A stretch of 7,215 bases of DNA from Pyrinomonadaceae bacterium (GTDB taxonomy: Bacteria > Acidobacteriota > Blastocatellia > Pyrinomonadales > Pyrinomonadaceae): NCBI GenBank assembly GCA_013812565.1, contig JACCTF010000404.1, forward strand, positions 1 through 7,215, given 5' to 3'. The notes below the pieces were generated by a model. The model worked only from the letters and a program-made list of their open reading frames with translations, was not told where the DNA came from and searched no databases. Made by a program: the position numbers and the translations under genes. This document shows, piece by piece, positions 1 through 5,510 of the stretch (position 1 is the first letter of the stretch; every line of letters begins with the position of its first letter).

Positions 1-28
1 CGTCGAAATCAATCAAGCGCAGCCTCGC

Positions 29-1411
29 TCAAATAATGGCCAGTTCGACAGCGATCGCTTGTGGCTTGAGCATCGAGCTGAAGGCAGAGACGAGTGTGCG
101 GGCCAGCGTCGAGCCGCGGTTGAGCAAAACGCTTCTGATTTGTCCCTGCTCATCGGTCTCGATCATCCCGCTCACGCTGCACACGTCTCTGACCAGCCGC
201 TGGATGCCGTAGCGCTTGGCCTTTGGCTCTGCTGCACTGAGCCACCCCCTCGCCCACATCAACACGTTATGAGCCAGAGTATTGAGTAAGATAATCATCT
301 GTTGTGCCGCCGCTCTCTTCTTCCGTCGCTTCGTTAAGCCGACACCCTGCTTATCTTCCTTCAACTCAATCTCAATAGCACCGGCACGCTGATCATAGAG
401 TTGCGCGTACGAGAGTGCCACCAGCTCCGGCTCATGAACATGCTCCTGTGGTTGGCCTAACAGCTCAATGACTTCGTGCGCAGCGAGCGTCGAGATCAGC
501 AAGTCGTAGGACAGCTGGCCGTTGCGCTTGGGCCAGCGGATCGCCAGTCGCTTGACTGGTCGCACATAGTCAGGCGTGTCTATCGGCACGACCCATCCCA
601 TCTCCCGCTGCGGATGATGGGGATCTGCGAACCACTCAATGACAGTTGTCGCCCACGCTTCGGCACGCTTGCTTGACACGTCTTTGCAGTGCAATTGATA
701 GCCTCGATCCAAGAGCCAGTTGACATCGTCGAGACTGCCGCCACCCGAGTCCATGCGGATCACTGTGCGCCCGCGGCGCGCGTAATCGAGTTGGAGCACT
801 TCTTCGGCAGCCATCGTCAGTGATCGCAGTGCGACATTAAGCTGCACGTTGCCAGCGAAGAGATCATCGACGACGATCTCTTCATAACGGCTGGCGATGA
901 CACGTCCGAGTTGGCGACCGTAGCGGATGCCGTCCTTTGAGAAGTAGCCCTTCTTCGACAGCTCAGCCTTGGGTCCGCAAGGTAGACCAGACATGTCGAT
1001 GTCGAGCATTTGTAAACAAGAGTCGTAGTCGTGGCGAGCAGCTTGGGCATGCTGCTGGAAGATGGTGGCTAAGACCTGCTTCATCTCCGAGACGTTCTCC
1101 GGGGTGCAGGCGTCGAGTGTATCCTGGATGACGGAATACTCGGCACAAGCCGTGCGGCCGAAGGCGCGCTGGAGAGCTTCGTCGCTGCGCAGGCGGGTCG
1201 TACTCTCGTTGAGGCCGCGGGCTCCTGCAAGAATCGTGACGAAGGCATCGTAAAGTTTTTCCGCCGGAGTGAATTTGACCTTCTTCTGCGGTACTTTGAC
1301 CGTCTGAGTGATGCGCTCGATGAGGTTTAACTCCCGCAGCTTCAGACCGATGACAGCTAAAGAAGCGCGTGGTGAAAAGTGAGTTGTCGATTTTGTGGTT
1401 TGCTCCTGCAT
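29..1411 (-). CDS. DDE transposase, IS1380/IS4-like group
   Basis: A complete 460-residue DDE transposase, which would cut and join the ends of its own insertion sequence. The N-terminal ~130 residues look like the helical DNA-binding part. The catalytic core shows acidic residues in the expected contexts: D137 and D139 in LDIDMSG, followed by a G-rich KKGYFSKDGIRYGRQ stretch; D221 in VIRMDSGGG; and a C-terminal acidic motif YDQRAGAIEIELKEDKQG (E347 the likeliest catalytic Glu), followed by a basic KRRKKR run and AHNVLMWARGWL. The ATG at 1411 is well supported: AGGAGG (complement of 1418-1423) lies 6 nt upstream. No frameshift or internal stop, so it may be functional. IS1380 is my best family assignment from the motif pattern; another IS4-clan family is possible. 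Confidence 0.85.
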   Translation of the reverse strand: MQEQTTKSTTHFSPRASLAVIGLKLRELNLIERITQTVKVPQKKVKFTPAEKLYDAFVTILAGARGLNESTTRLRSDEALQRAFGRTACAEYSVIQDTLDACTPENVSEMKQVLATIFQQHAQAARHDYDSCLQMLDIDMSGLPCGPKAELSKKGYFSKDGIRYGRQLGRVIASRYEEIVVDDLFAGNVQLNVALRSLTMAAEEVLQLDYARRGRTVIRMDSGGGSLDDVNWLLDRGYQLHCKDVSSKRAEAWATTVIEWFADPHHPQREMGWVVPIDTPDYVRPVKRLAIRWPKRNGQLSYDLLISTLAAHEVIELLGQPQEHVHEPELVALSYAQLYDQRAGAIEIELKEDKQGVGLTKRRKKRAAAQQMIILLNTLAHNVLMWARGWLSAAEPKAKRYGIQRLVRDVCSVSGMIETDEQGQIRSVLLNRGSTLARTLVSAFSSMLKPQAIAVELAII

Positions 1412-1417
1412 AGTGCT

Positions 1418-1423
1418 CCTCCT
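1418..1423 (-). promoter_or_regulatory. Ribosome binding site of the left transposase
   Basis: On the minus strand this reads AGGAGG, 6 nt before the ATG at 1411. It is a canonical Shine-Dalgarno sequence and fixes that start. Confidence 0.8.
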
Positions 1424-1508
1424 GAACGACTGACTAAAGGAAGAAGGAATGGTTGAGGAAGGATAGCGGGTAGAGACAAGCGACGAAAATAAAGCTTGAA
1501 AGCGGCGG

Positions 1509-1542
1509 CGATAAACTATAGATTCCGGCCACGCTATCGGAA
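1509..1542. repeat. Interleaved short inverted repeats upstream of the serine recombinase
   Basis: CGATA (1509-1513) and TATCG (1535-1539) form a dyad spanning 31 bp. TTCCG (1523-1527) and CGGAA (1538-1542) form a second, overlapping one. Serine recombinase crossover sites are typically imperfect dyads of about 26-30 bp, so the size is suggestive. The half-sites match poorly beyond the first five bases, however. The region could equally belong to the end of the left insertion sequence. Confidence 0.25.
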
Positions 1543-1557
1543 GCCCTGAGAGAGGGC
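1543..1557. repeat. Short GC-rich hairpin GCCCT-GAGAG-AGGGC
   Basis: A perfect 5-bp stem with a 5-nt loop, lying between the left transposase and the recombinase. There is no following T-tract on the plus strand, so it is not a standard intrinsic terminator. Its role is unknown; it could be a protein-binding dyad. Confidence 0.3.
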
Positions 1558-1587
1558 AAAATCATTGAACTTTAACCTTCTGTTTGC

Positions 1588-1627
1588 GGGAGGTTTTTGG
1601 CCATCCCCTTTTGCCTAAAAAGCCCTG
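1588..1627 (+). promoter_or_regulatory. Structured translation leader of the serine recombinase
   Basis: The only good Shine-Dalgarno, GGGAGG at 1588-1593, lies 34 nt before the ATG at 1628, too far for normal use, and an in-frame TAA at 1616-1618 rules out an earlier start. The intervening RNA can fold: TTTTTGGC (1594-1601) pairs with GCC-T-AAAAA (1613-1621, one bulged T), with an 11-nt loop. Looping out 1594-1621 leaves an effective Shine-Dalgarno to start spacing of 6 nt. A competing fold pairs GGGA (1588-1591) with TCCC (1604-1607) and GG (1592-1593) with CC (1601-1602), hiding the Shine-Dalgarno. The bases are seen; the regulatory meaning is inferred. Confidence 0.4.
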
Positions 1628-2203
1628 ATGAAAGTCGGCATCTACGCCCGCGTCTCGACGCACGATCAACAAACGCTTGGCTTACAAGTTAAAGCGATGC
1701 GCGAGTACGTGAAGAAGCGCCACTGGACGCTTGCCCGGCAAGTCACAGAGATCGGCTCCGGCGCAAAACATAGACCCGAGCGTGAAGCCCTCCTGCGTGC
1801 CGCGCGGCGCAGGGAGATTGATGTCATTGTGGTCTGGCGGCTTGACCGCTGGGGACGCTCGCTCGCCGACCTGGTCGTCACGCTCAAAGAACTCAGCGAT
1901 GTGGGTGTCGGCTTCGTCTCTCTGAATGAGGCTCTTGATCTGACAACGCCTTCAGGCAGAGCGATGGCTGGAATGCTCGCCGTCTTCGCCGAGTTCGAGC
2001 GCGAGATCATGCGCGAGAGAGTGCGCGCCGGTATCAATCAAGCACGCCTTGAAGGTCGCCCGCACGGGCGCCCGCCGTCGGCAGCGCTGAAAGAGAAGGA
2101 AGTGAGGAAACTGCACGCCAAAGGGATCAGTCAAGCGGAGATCGCCCGCCACTTACAGATCGGTAGGACGTCCGTTCGGCGACTCTTGCAAAAACCATTT
2201 TAG
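1628..2203 (+). CDS. Small serine recombinase (resolvase/invertase family)
   Basis: A 191-residue site-specific recombinase that would cut DNA through a 5'-phosphoserine intermediate. The N-terminal resolvase domain (about 1-140) carries R8 and the nucleophile S10 in YARVSTHDQ, the active-site segment WRLDRWGRS (D73, R74, R77), TPSGRAMAGMLAVFAEFERE (106-126) and the start of the E helix (IMRERVRAGINQAR). A GRPHGRPP linker follows, then a C-terminal helix-turn-helix (about 152-188, KGISQAEIARHLQIGRTSVRRLL) that would bind the recombination site. The length is normal for the resolvase/invertase group and the catalytic set is complete, so it is probably active. Whether it resolves, inverts or integrates cannot be told from sequence alone. 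ATG 1628 is forced by an in-frame stop at 1616-1618, but no Shine-Dalgarno lies at normal distance. The next gene begins 25 nt downstream, suggesting one transcript. Confidence 0.93.
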   Translation: MKVGIYARVSTHDQQTLGLQVKAMREYVKKRHWTLARQVTEIGSGAKHRPEREALLRAARRREIDVIVVWRLDRWGRSLADLVVTLKELSDVGVGFVSLNEALDLTTPSGRAMAGMLAVFAEFEREIMRERVRAGINQARLEGRPHGRPPSAALKEKEVRKLHAKGISQAEIARHLQIGRTSVRRLLQKPF

Positions 2204-2217
2204 CTGAATGCCAGCCT

Positions 2218-2223
2218 AAGGGA
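2218..2223 (+). promoter_or_regulatory. Ribosome binding site of the PF07929 gene
   Basis: AAGGGA ends 5 nt before ATG 2229 and only 2 nt before GTG 2226, so it favours the ATG as the start. Confidence 0.5.
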
Positions 2224-2228
2224 CCGTG

Positions 2229-2810
2229 ATGCCTAAACGCCAATCATCTGCTGCCAACGAAGTCTATCAGCTGAAGATCACCTTGCACGGTGCGCGCCCT
2301 CCGATCTGGCGACGGGTGCTCGTCACTGATGCGACTACGCTCCATCAACTGCATTGGATCGTGCAGGTTGCCATGGGCTGGACGAACTCGCATCTGCATC
2401 AGTTCATCATTGATGGCGAATACTACAGTCAAAAAGATTTTGAGCTGGACGATTGGGGACACGAAGTGAAGAACGAGGATCGCGTGCGGCTTACCGCGCT
2501 CTCGCTCGCGCCCGAGCGGAAGTTCACTTACGAGTATGACTTCGGCGACGGATGGGAACACGAAATCTTAGTCGAGAAGGTGCTCACGCCTGAGGAAAGG
2601 GCGCGCTACCCGCAATGCGTGGCGGGCAAACGGGCATGCCCACCGGAAGACTGCGGTGGCGTGTGGGGCTACGAGCATTTTCTCGAAGTCATCAAGGATG
2701 AGGACGACCCGGAACATGAAGAGACGCTGGAGTGGGCAGGCGGTTCTTTCGACCCGGAGGCTTTCAACCTTGAAGAAGTCAATCAAGAACTGAAAAGTAT
2801 TGTGCGTTAA
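2229..2810 (+). CDS. Plasmid pRiA4b ORF-3-like / IS1096 passenger TnpR-type protein (PF07929)
   Basis: A cytosolic protein of 193 residues (194 if the adjoining GTG at 2226 is used) with the full signature of the PRiA4_ORF3 family. Numbered from the GTG, it has YQLKITLHGARPPIWRRVLV (14-33), TLHQLHWIVQVAMGWTNSHLHQF (38-60), YDFGDGWEHE (104-113), GKRACPPEDCGGVWGYE (134-150) and a C-terminal FDPEAFNLEEVNQEL. Cysteines C131, C138 and C143 with nearby acidic and His residues could make a metal or structural site; that is inference. No biochemical activity is established for the family. Members occur on plasmids and insertion sequences, and databases name one branch after the IS1096 TnpR passenger, although the fold is not that of a serine resolvase. 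It sits directly behind a genuine serine recombinase, so a role in the same mobile module is plausible. No membrane segment or signal peptide. Confidence 0.92.
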   Translation: MPKRQSSAANEVYQLKITLHGARPPIWRRVLVTDATTLHQLHWIVQVAMGWTNSHLHQFIIDGEYYSQKDFELDDWGHEVKNEDRVRLTALSLAPERKFTYEYDFGDGWEHEILVEKVLTPEERARYPQCVAGKRACPPEDCGGVWGYEHFLEVIKDEDDPEHEETLEWAGGSFDPEAFNLEEVNQELKSIVR

Positions 2811-2814
2811 GCGA

Positions 2815-2839
2815 TTGGCGACAGCCAAATGGCCCATTT
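2815..2839 (+). other. Two mutually exclusive small hairpins after the PF07929 gene
   Basis: TTGGC (2815-2819) and GCCAA (2824-2828) enclose a GACA loop; AAATG (2827-2831) and CATTT (2835-2839) enclose GCC. They share two bases and cannot form together. They start 4 nt after the stop codon, where a terminator could sit, but no U-tract follows. At best a weak or factor-assisted end of the upstream transcript. Confidence 0.25.
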
Positions 2840-2865
2840 CCCGGCAAATCGTTGTCGTCTACTAA

Positions 2866-2880
2866 TTTGAACTCTTCAAA
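2866..2880. promoter_or_regulatory. Operator-like palindrome TTTGAA-N3-TTCAAA
   Basis: A perfect 6-bp dyad with a 3-bp spacer, 154 nt before the grpE start. It overlaps a possible -35 element (TTGAAC, 2867-2872), so a dimeric regulator bound here could control the promoter. No regulator gene is adjacent, and the sequence is not CIRCE. Confidence 0.35.
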
Positions 2881-2901
2881 AACCGGGAACTACAGTAAAA
2901 T
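2867..2901 (+). promoter_or_regulatory. Weak candidate promoter of the grpE-Hsp70 operon
   Basis: TTGAAC (2867-2872) with TACAGT (2891-2896, 18-bp spacer) is one pairing. TTCAAA (2875-2880) with TAAAAT (2896-2901, 15-bp spacer) is another. Both are imperfect against a housekeeping sigma consensus, and the host's consensus is unknown. The AT-rich bias here supports a promoter zone more than either exact placement. Confidence 0.25.
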
Positions 2902-2989
2902 AATGAAATCGAGATTTTGACGACAACTTCTTGCGATTTGACGCTAAAAGCCTGATCGTTCTGCGTGTGATTATTTAAGCCCCGGGTTG

Positions 2990-3001
2990 AAGCTTCGGCT
3001 T
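2990..3001 (+). other. Hairpin with a C(UUCG)G tetraloop in the grpE leader
   Basis: AAGC-TTCG-GCTT is a 4-bp stem capped by the unusually stable cUUCGg loop. It can be lengthened past a G-G mismatch by two A-T pairs (2987-2988 with 3003-3004). It sits 33 nt before the grpE ATG and just upstream of GAGGA (3008-3012), so it could affect translation or mRNA stability. It may also be chance. Confidence 0.3.
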
Positions 3002-3033
3002 GAAGGCGAGGAACTCACGGTTAACTTTTCCCA

Positions 3034-3714
3034 ATGACTTCTCCACTTGTAAATTCTGAAACTGAATCAGATACCGGTGCGCAAGCACAAATAGATAATC
3101 AAGTACAGACTACGGCGCTGGAAGATTTGTCGCAGGAAGTTCGACGAGTCGGGCGGGAGTTGTTTAAAGCCACCCGCGGCGCGGAGAGAAACCAAGAATT
3201 GTTCCAAGCTGCGCTCGAAGAGGTGCGGCGAATGAACACACTGGTGGCTAACCTGCCTGCCCAAAGTTCCGAGGCGGCGCGTGCTGTGAAGGCTTCAATC
3301 TGCCGCGAGTTGTTGAGTGTTGCCGACGCGCTCGATGCAAGCTTGAACGCTGCACAAGAAACGCTCACGCGCCTGCAAGAAGCAGCCGATCAGCCGACCA
3401 AAGGGATTGCCTTCAGATTTGCGGCGGCGCGCACGCTTCATGATTCATTGTCCGAGTCGGTCGCCGCGATGCGCCAGTGGTATGAAGGTCAACAGCTTGT
3501 GCGCGAGCGTTTGATGCAAGCCTTGCAGTCGCTGGGGCTGCGCGCCGTCGATGCCATCAATCGTTCGTTTGATCCATCCCTACACCGGGCGGTCTCAATC
3601 GAGAAACGCCGAGATGTGCCGGCCGGCACAATCGTCGGTGAAGATTTGAAAGGTTACATGCTTGACGGAAAGATTCTGAGATATGCCGAGGTGATTGTCG
3701 CGAGAGATGAATAG
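3034..3714 (+). CDS. grpE: GrpE-type nucleotide exchange factor, expanded central region
   Basis: A cytosolic cochaperone expected to release ADP from the Hsp70 encoded next to it. 226 residues: a polar, probably disordered N-terminus (1-30), a long helical region rich in E, R, A and L (about 30-165) that would form the dimeric coiled coil, and a typical GrpE beta domain at the end (FDPSLHRAVSIEKRRDVPAGTIVGEDLKGYMLDGKILRYAEVIVARDE, 179-226). This tail carries the family's FDP-LH-AV, GTIV and GY-L-ILR-A-V-V pattern. Between RELLSVADALDAS (91-103) and LMQALQSLGL (160-169) there are about 40 more residues than I expect in ordinary GrpE, so it is atypical. ATG 3034 follows an in-frame stop at 3022-3024; GAGGA at 3008-3012 is rather distant (21 nt) for a Shine-Dalgarno. 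Its end overlaps the Hsp70 start by 8 nt, which implies translational coupling. Confidence 0.9.
   Translation: MTSPLVNSETESDTGAQAQIDNQVQTTALEDLSQEVRRVGRELFKATRGAERNQELFQAALEEVRRMNTLVANLPAQSSEAARAVKASICRELLSVADALDASLNAAQETLTRLQEAADQPTKGIAFRFAAARTLHDSLSESVAAMRQWYEGQQLVRERLMQALQSLGLRAVDAINRSFDPSLHRAVSIEKRRDVPAGTIVGEDLKGYMLDGKILRYAEVIVARDE
3688..3693 (+). promoter_or_regulatory. Ribosome binding site of the Hsp70 gene, inside grpE
   Basis: GAGGTG lies 13 nt before ATG 3707 and only 1 nt before TTG 3695. The spacing is long for the ATG but impossible for the TTG, so it supports ATG 3707, helped by ribosomes finishing grpE at 3714. Confidence 0.45.
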
Positions 3715-5410
3715 GATTGTCGGGATCGACTTAGGAACAACTAATTCACTAATCGCGGTTGTTGAGAACAAGCGGCCGCGCGTGCTGGAGCGCGGTGGTC
3801 AGCGGTTAATTCCGTCGGTCGTCGGGCGCACGGATGACAACCGGATCATCGTCGGCCAGGAAGCGCTCAACCAGTATGTGCTCGCGCCCGAGCGAACCGT
3901 GCGCTCGATCAAGCGCAAGATGGGGACGACCGAACCGGTCAAACTCGGCGATGGTTCCCACTCGCCCGAAGAGATTTCGGCCTTCATTCTGCGTCACCTA
4001 AAACAGATGGCTGAAGAGATTTTAGGAGAGAAGGTTGACCGCGCGGTCATCACCGTCCCAGCTTATTTTAATGACGCCCAGCGCCAGGCCACGACCCGCG
4101 CCGGCCAGATCGCCGGGCTTGAAGTTGTCCGCATCATCAACGAACCGACCGCGGCCGCGCTCGTCTACGGCCTAGACCAGCAGGCGAACCAATATCTGAT
4201 GGTCTACGATCTGGGCGGCGGGACGTTCGATGTCTCGATCATCGAACAGCACGGCGAGATAATGGAGGTGCGCTCAAGCCACGGCAATGTACACCTGGGC
4301 GGCGACGATTTCGATGAACGCGTGCTGCAGCATCTACTGGCTCACCTCTCCGGCGAACACCGGTATGACTTTAAAGAAGACCGGCGGGCGATGGCGCGCC
4401 TGGTTCGCGCGGCGGAGCGAGCTAAGACCAAACTCTCCGACGCGCCTTACGCGAAAGTGACGGAAGAATTCCTCGCCCGTTATGACGGCCAGGCGATTCA
4501 CTTAAACACCGAGATCGGGCGCGAAGAGTTCGAGGGGATGATCGAAGATTTGCTCGACTCAACTATTGAGTCGGTCCACAAGGCGCTCGGTGATGCGACT
4601 CTGACGGCGGAACAGATTAACCGCGTACTGTTGGTCGGAGGCTCAACCCGCATCCCGCGCGTGTGGGAGTTAATCAAGAGCGAGCTTGGGATCGAACCCT
4701 CGATCGAGGTCAATCCGGATGAAGCGGTGGCGCTCGGCGCGGCAGTCCAGGCCGCGATCATCGACGGCGATGACGTGCAAACGATGCTCATAGATGTTTC
4801 GCCGCACAGCCTCGGCGTCGAAGTCGCCAGCATTATCATGGGCGATCTGGTGCCGGGGTTTTACAAGCCGATCATCCGCCGCAATACAACGATCCCGACG
4901 ACGAAATCCGAACGCTTCTACACCATCAGTCCGCAACAGGATACGGTCGAGGTCAGCGTCTTCCAGGGCGAAAGCCAAGTTTGTGTGGACAACACGTTGC
5001 TCGGCCAGTTCAAGCTGAGCGGCCTACCCCCTTCGGAGAATCCTGAACTGCCGCGCGAAGTGATCATCGAGTTCAGTTACAACTTGAACGGCGTGGTCGA
5101 AGTCTCGGCGCGTGATCGTCGCGGCGAGCGCTGCGAGATGATGACGGTGAACGCCGCGACGGGTAAGCGAGCTGCGTCGGAGGTCGAGACGAAACATCAC
5201 TTCGATCCGGCGCTCGAACAAGACGTGGCGCGCTCGCTTAAGGAAGCGACCACCTTAGAACTGGAGCTCGAAGCGGACGGCAACCGCGAAGACGCCGAAC
5301 GCCTGCGCGGAGCGCGCCACGCGCTCGAAGAGGCGCACGAGCAAGGCGGCGAAAAACAAGTGCGTGAAGCCGTCGAAGCGATCGAAGATTTGATTTACGA
5401 TTTGGAATAA
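3707..5410 (+). CDS. dnaK: Hsp70-family chaperone (DnaK type) with a shortened lid
   Basis: An ATP-driven chaperone of 567 residues, acting in the cytosol with the neighbouring GrpE and an unseen J-protein. Counting from ATG 3707: phosphate-1 motif IVGIDLGTTNSL (4-15), VPAYFNDAQRQATT (117-130) and IINEPTAAALVYG (144-156), phosphate-2 motif VYDLGGGTFDVSII (166-179), and adenosine motif VLLVGGSTRIPRV (307-319). The substrate-binding beta domain follows (about 363-482: DVSPHSLGVE, NTTIPTTKSERF, FQGE, LGQFKLSGLP, VVEVSARD). The interdomain linker reads DVQTMLIDV, not the usual DVLLLDV. After the beta domain only about 80 residues remain, ending DLIYDLE, so the helical lid is shorter than in E. 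coli DnaK (638 residues) and the disordered tail is missing. ATG 3707 overlaps grpE by 8 nt (ATGAATAG). It is likely a specialised paralogue rather than the housekeeping DnaK. Confidence 0.93.
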   Translation: MNRIVGIDLGTTNSLIAVVENKRPRVLERGGQRLIPSVVGRTDDNRIIVGQEALNQYVLAPERTVRSIKRKMGTTEPVKLGDGSHSPEEISAFILRHLKQMAEEILGEKVDRAVITVPAYFNDAQRQATTRAGQIAGLEVVRIINEPTAAALVYGLDQQANQYLMVYDLGGGTFDVSIIEQHGEIMEVRSSHGNVHLGGDDFDERVLQHLLAHLSGEHRYDFKEDRRAMARLVRAAERAKTKLSDAPYAKVTEEFLARYDGQAIHLNTEIGREEFEGMIEDLLDSTIESVHKALGDATLTAEQINRVLLVGGSTRIPRVWELIKSELGIEPSIEVNPDEAVALGAAVQAAIIDGDDVQTMLIDVSPHSLGVEVASIIMGDLVPGFYKPIIRRNTTIPTTKSERFYTISPQQDTVEVSVFQGESQVCVDNTLLGQFKLSGLPPSENPELPREVIIEFSYNLNGVVEVSARDRRGERCEMMTVNAATGKRAASEVETKHHFDPALEQDVARSLKEATTLELELEADGNREDAERLRGARHALEEAHEQGGEKQVREAVEAIEDLIYDLE

Positions 5411-5420
5411 GTCAAGCAAA

Positions 5421-5453
5421 TCCAAGGTCCAAAGTCCAAGGTCCAAGGTCAAG
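5421..5453. repeat. Tandem heptamer repeat (TCCAAGG/TCCAAAG)
   Basis: Four head-to-tail heptamers, TCCAAGG, TCCAAAG, TCCAAGG and TCCAAGG (5421-5448), followed by a partial TCAAG (5449-5453), begin 10 nt after the Hsp70 stop. Heptamer repeats of this TCCAAAG/TCCAAGG kind are common between genes in several bacterial phyla and can be read as spurious LDLGLWTLD-like peptides on the other strand. Probably a dispersed low-complexity repeat, not part of a gene. No intrinsic terminator is visible in 5411-5510. Confidence 0.8.
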
Positions 5454-5510
5454 ATGGCCTAAAACGACTTCTTAATAGATGTGCTCTGGGCATGTTGACT
5501 TGCCGTTCGC

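Larger units (their letters stand above)
1..1430 (-). mobile_element. Insertion sequence carrying the left transposase; termini unresolved
   Basis: The limits are approximate: they cover the transposase gene, its Shine-Dalgarno and the few bases to the window edge. The gene end lies only 28 bases from the left edge, so that terminus is probably outside the window. I searched 1-28 against 1412-1627 for a matching terminal inverted repeat and found only a 6-base GCTTGA match, which is not convincing. The right terminus should fall somewhere in 1430-1600, but I cannot place it, and no target-site duplication can be assessed. Confidence 0.6.
2845..2940. promoter_or_regulatory. Long inverted repeat with nested dyads upstream of grpE
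   Basis: GTTGTCGTC (2851-2859) is the perfect complement of GACGACAAC (2919-2927). Just outside it, CAAATC (2845-2850) matches GATTTG (2935-2940) after a 7-nt asymmetry. Inside the arms lie a perfect dyad TTTGAA-CTC-TTCAAA (2866-2880), CCGGGAA (2883-2889, complementary to TTCCCGG at 2838-2844) and AAATC-GA-GATTT (2906-2917). TTTGACG occurs twice as a direct repeat exactly 21 bp apart (2916-2922 and 2937-2943), two helical turns. This density suggests an operator region or a structured leader for the grpE-Hsp70 operon. The repeats are seen; the function is inferred. Confidence 0.45.

Noticed and set aside
1666..2037. 123-codon open frame on the minus strand
   Set aside because: It lies wholly antisense to the serine recombinase, whose motifs are unmistakable. 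Its composition (Ser/Arg-rich) is typical of a shadow frame.
8..2043. An 11-base direct repeat (ATCAATCAAGC) at 8-18 and 2033-2043, as possible attachment sites
   Set aside because: The second copy lies inside the recombinase coding sequence in a conserved helix, and 11 bases is not enough to exclude chance.
2815..2850. An intrinsic terminator after the PF07929 gene
   Set aside because: Short hairpins exist but no U-tract follows on the plus strand. Kept only as a low-confidence structural feature.
2811..3033. A CIRCE element (TTAGCACTC-N9-GAGTGCTAA) or a sigma-32-like promoter before grpE
   Set aside because: No match to CIRCE. CTTGAA at 2999-3004 has no CCCCAT-type -10 at the right distance.
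3695..3706. TTG at 3695 as the Hsp70 start, giving four extra residues (MSRE)
   Set aside because: The GAGGTG at 3688-3693 would be only 1 nt away, and DnaK proteins begin within a few residues of the VGIDLGTT motif. ATG 3707 fits better.
4498..4978. Two overlapping minus-strand open frames of 102-113 codons
   Set aside because: Both are antisense to the conserved Hsp70 region and have no recognisable motif or ribosome binding site.
5255..5452. A minus-strand open frame beginning MTLDLGLWTLDL
   Set aside because: This peptide is the well-known spurious reading of the TCCAAGG/TCCAAAG heptamers, running into antisense Hsp70.
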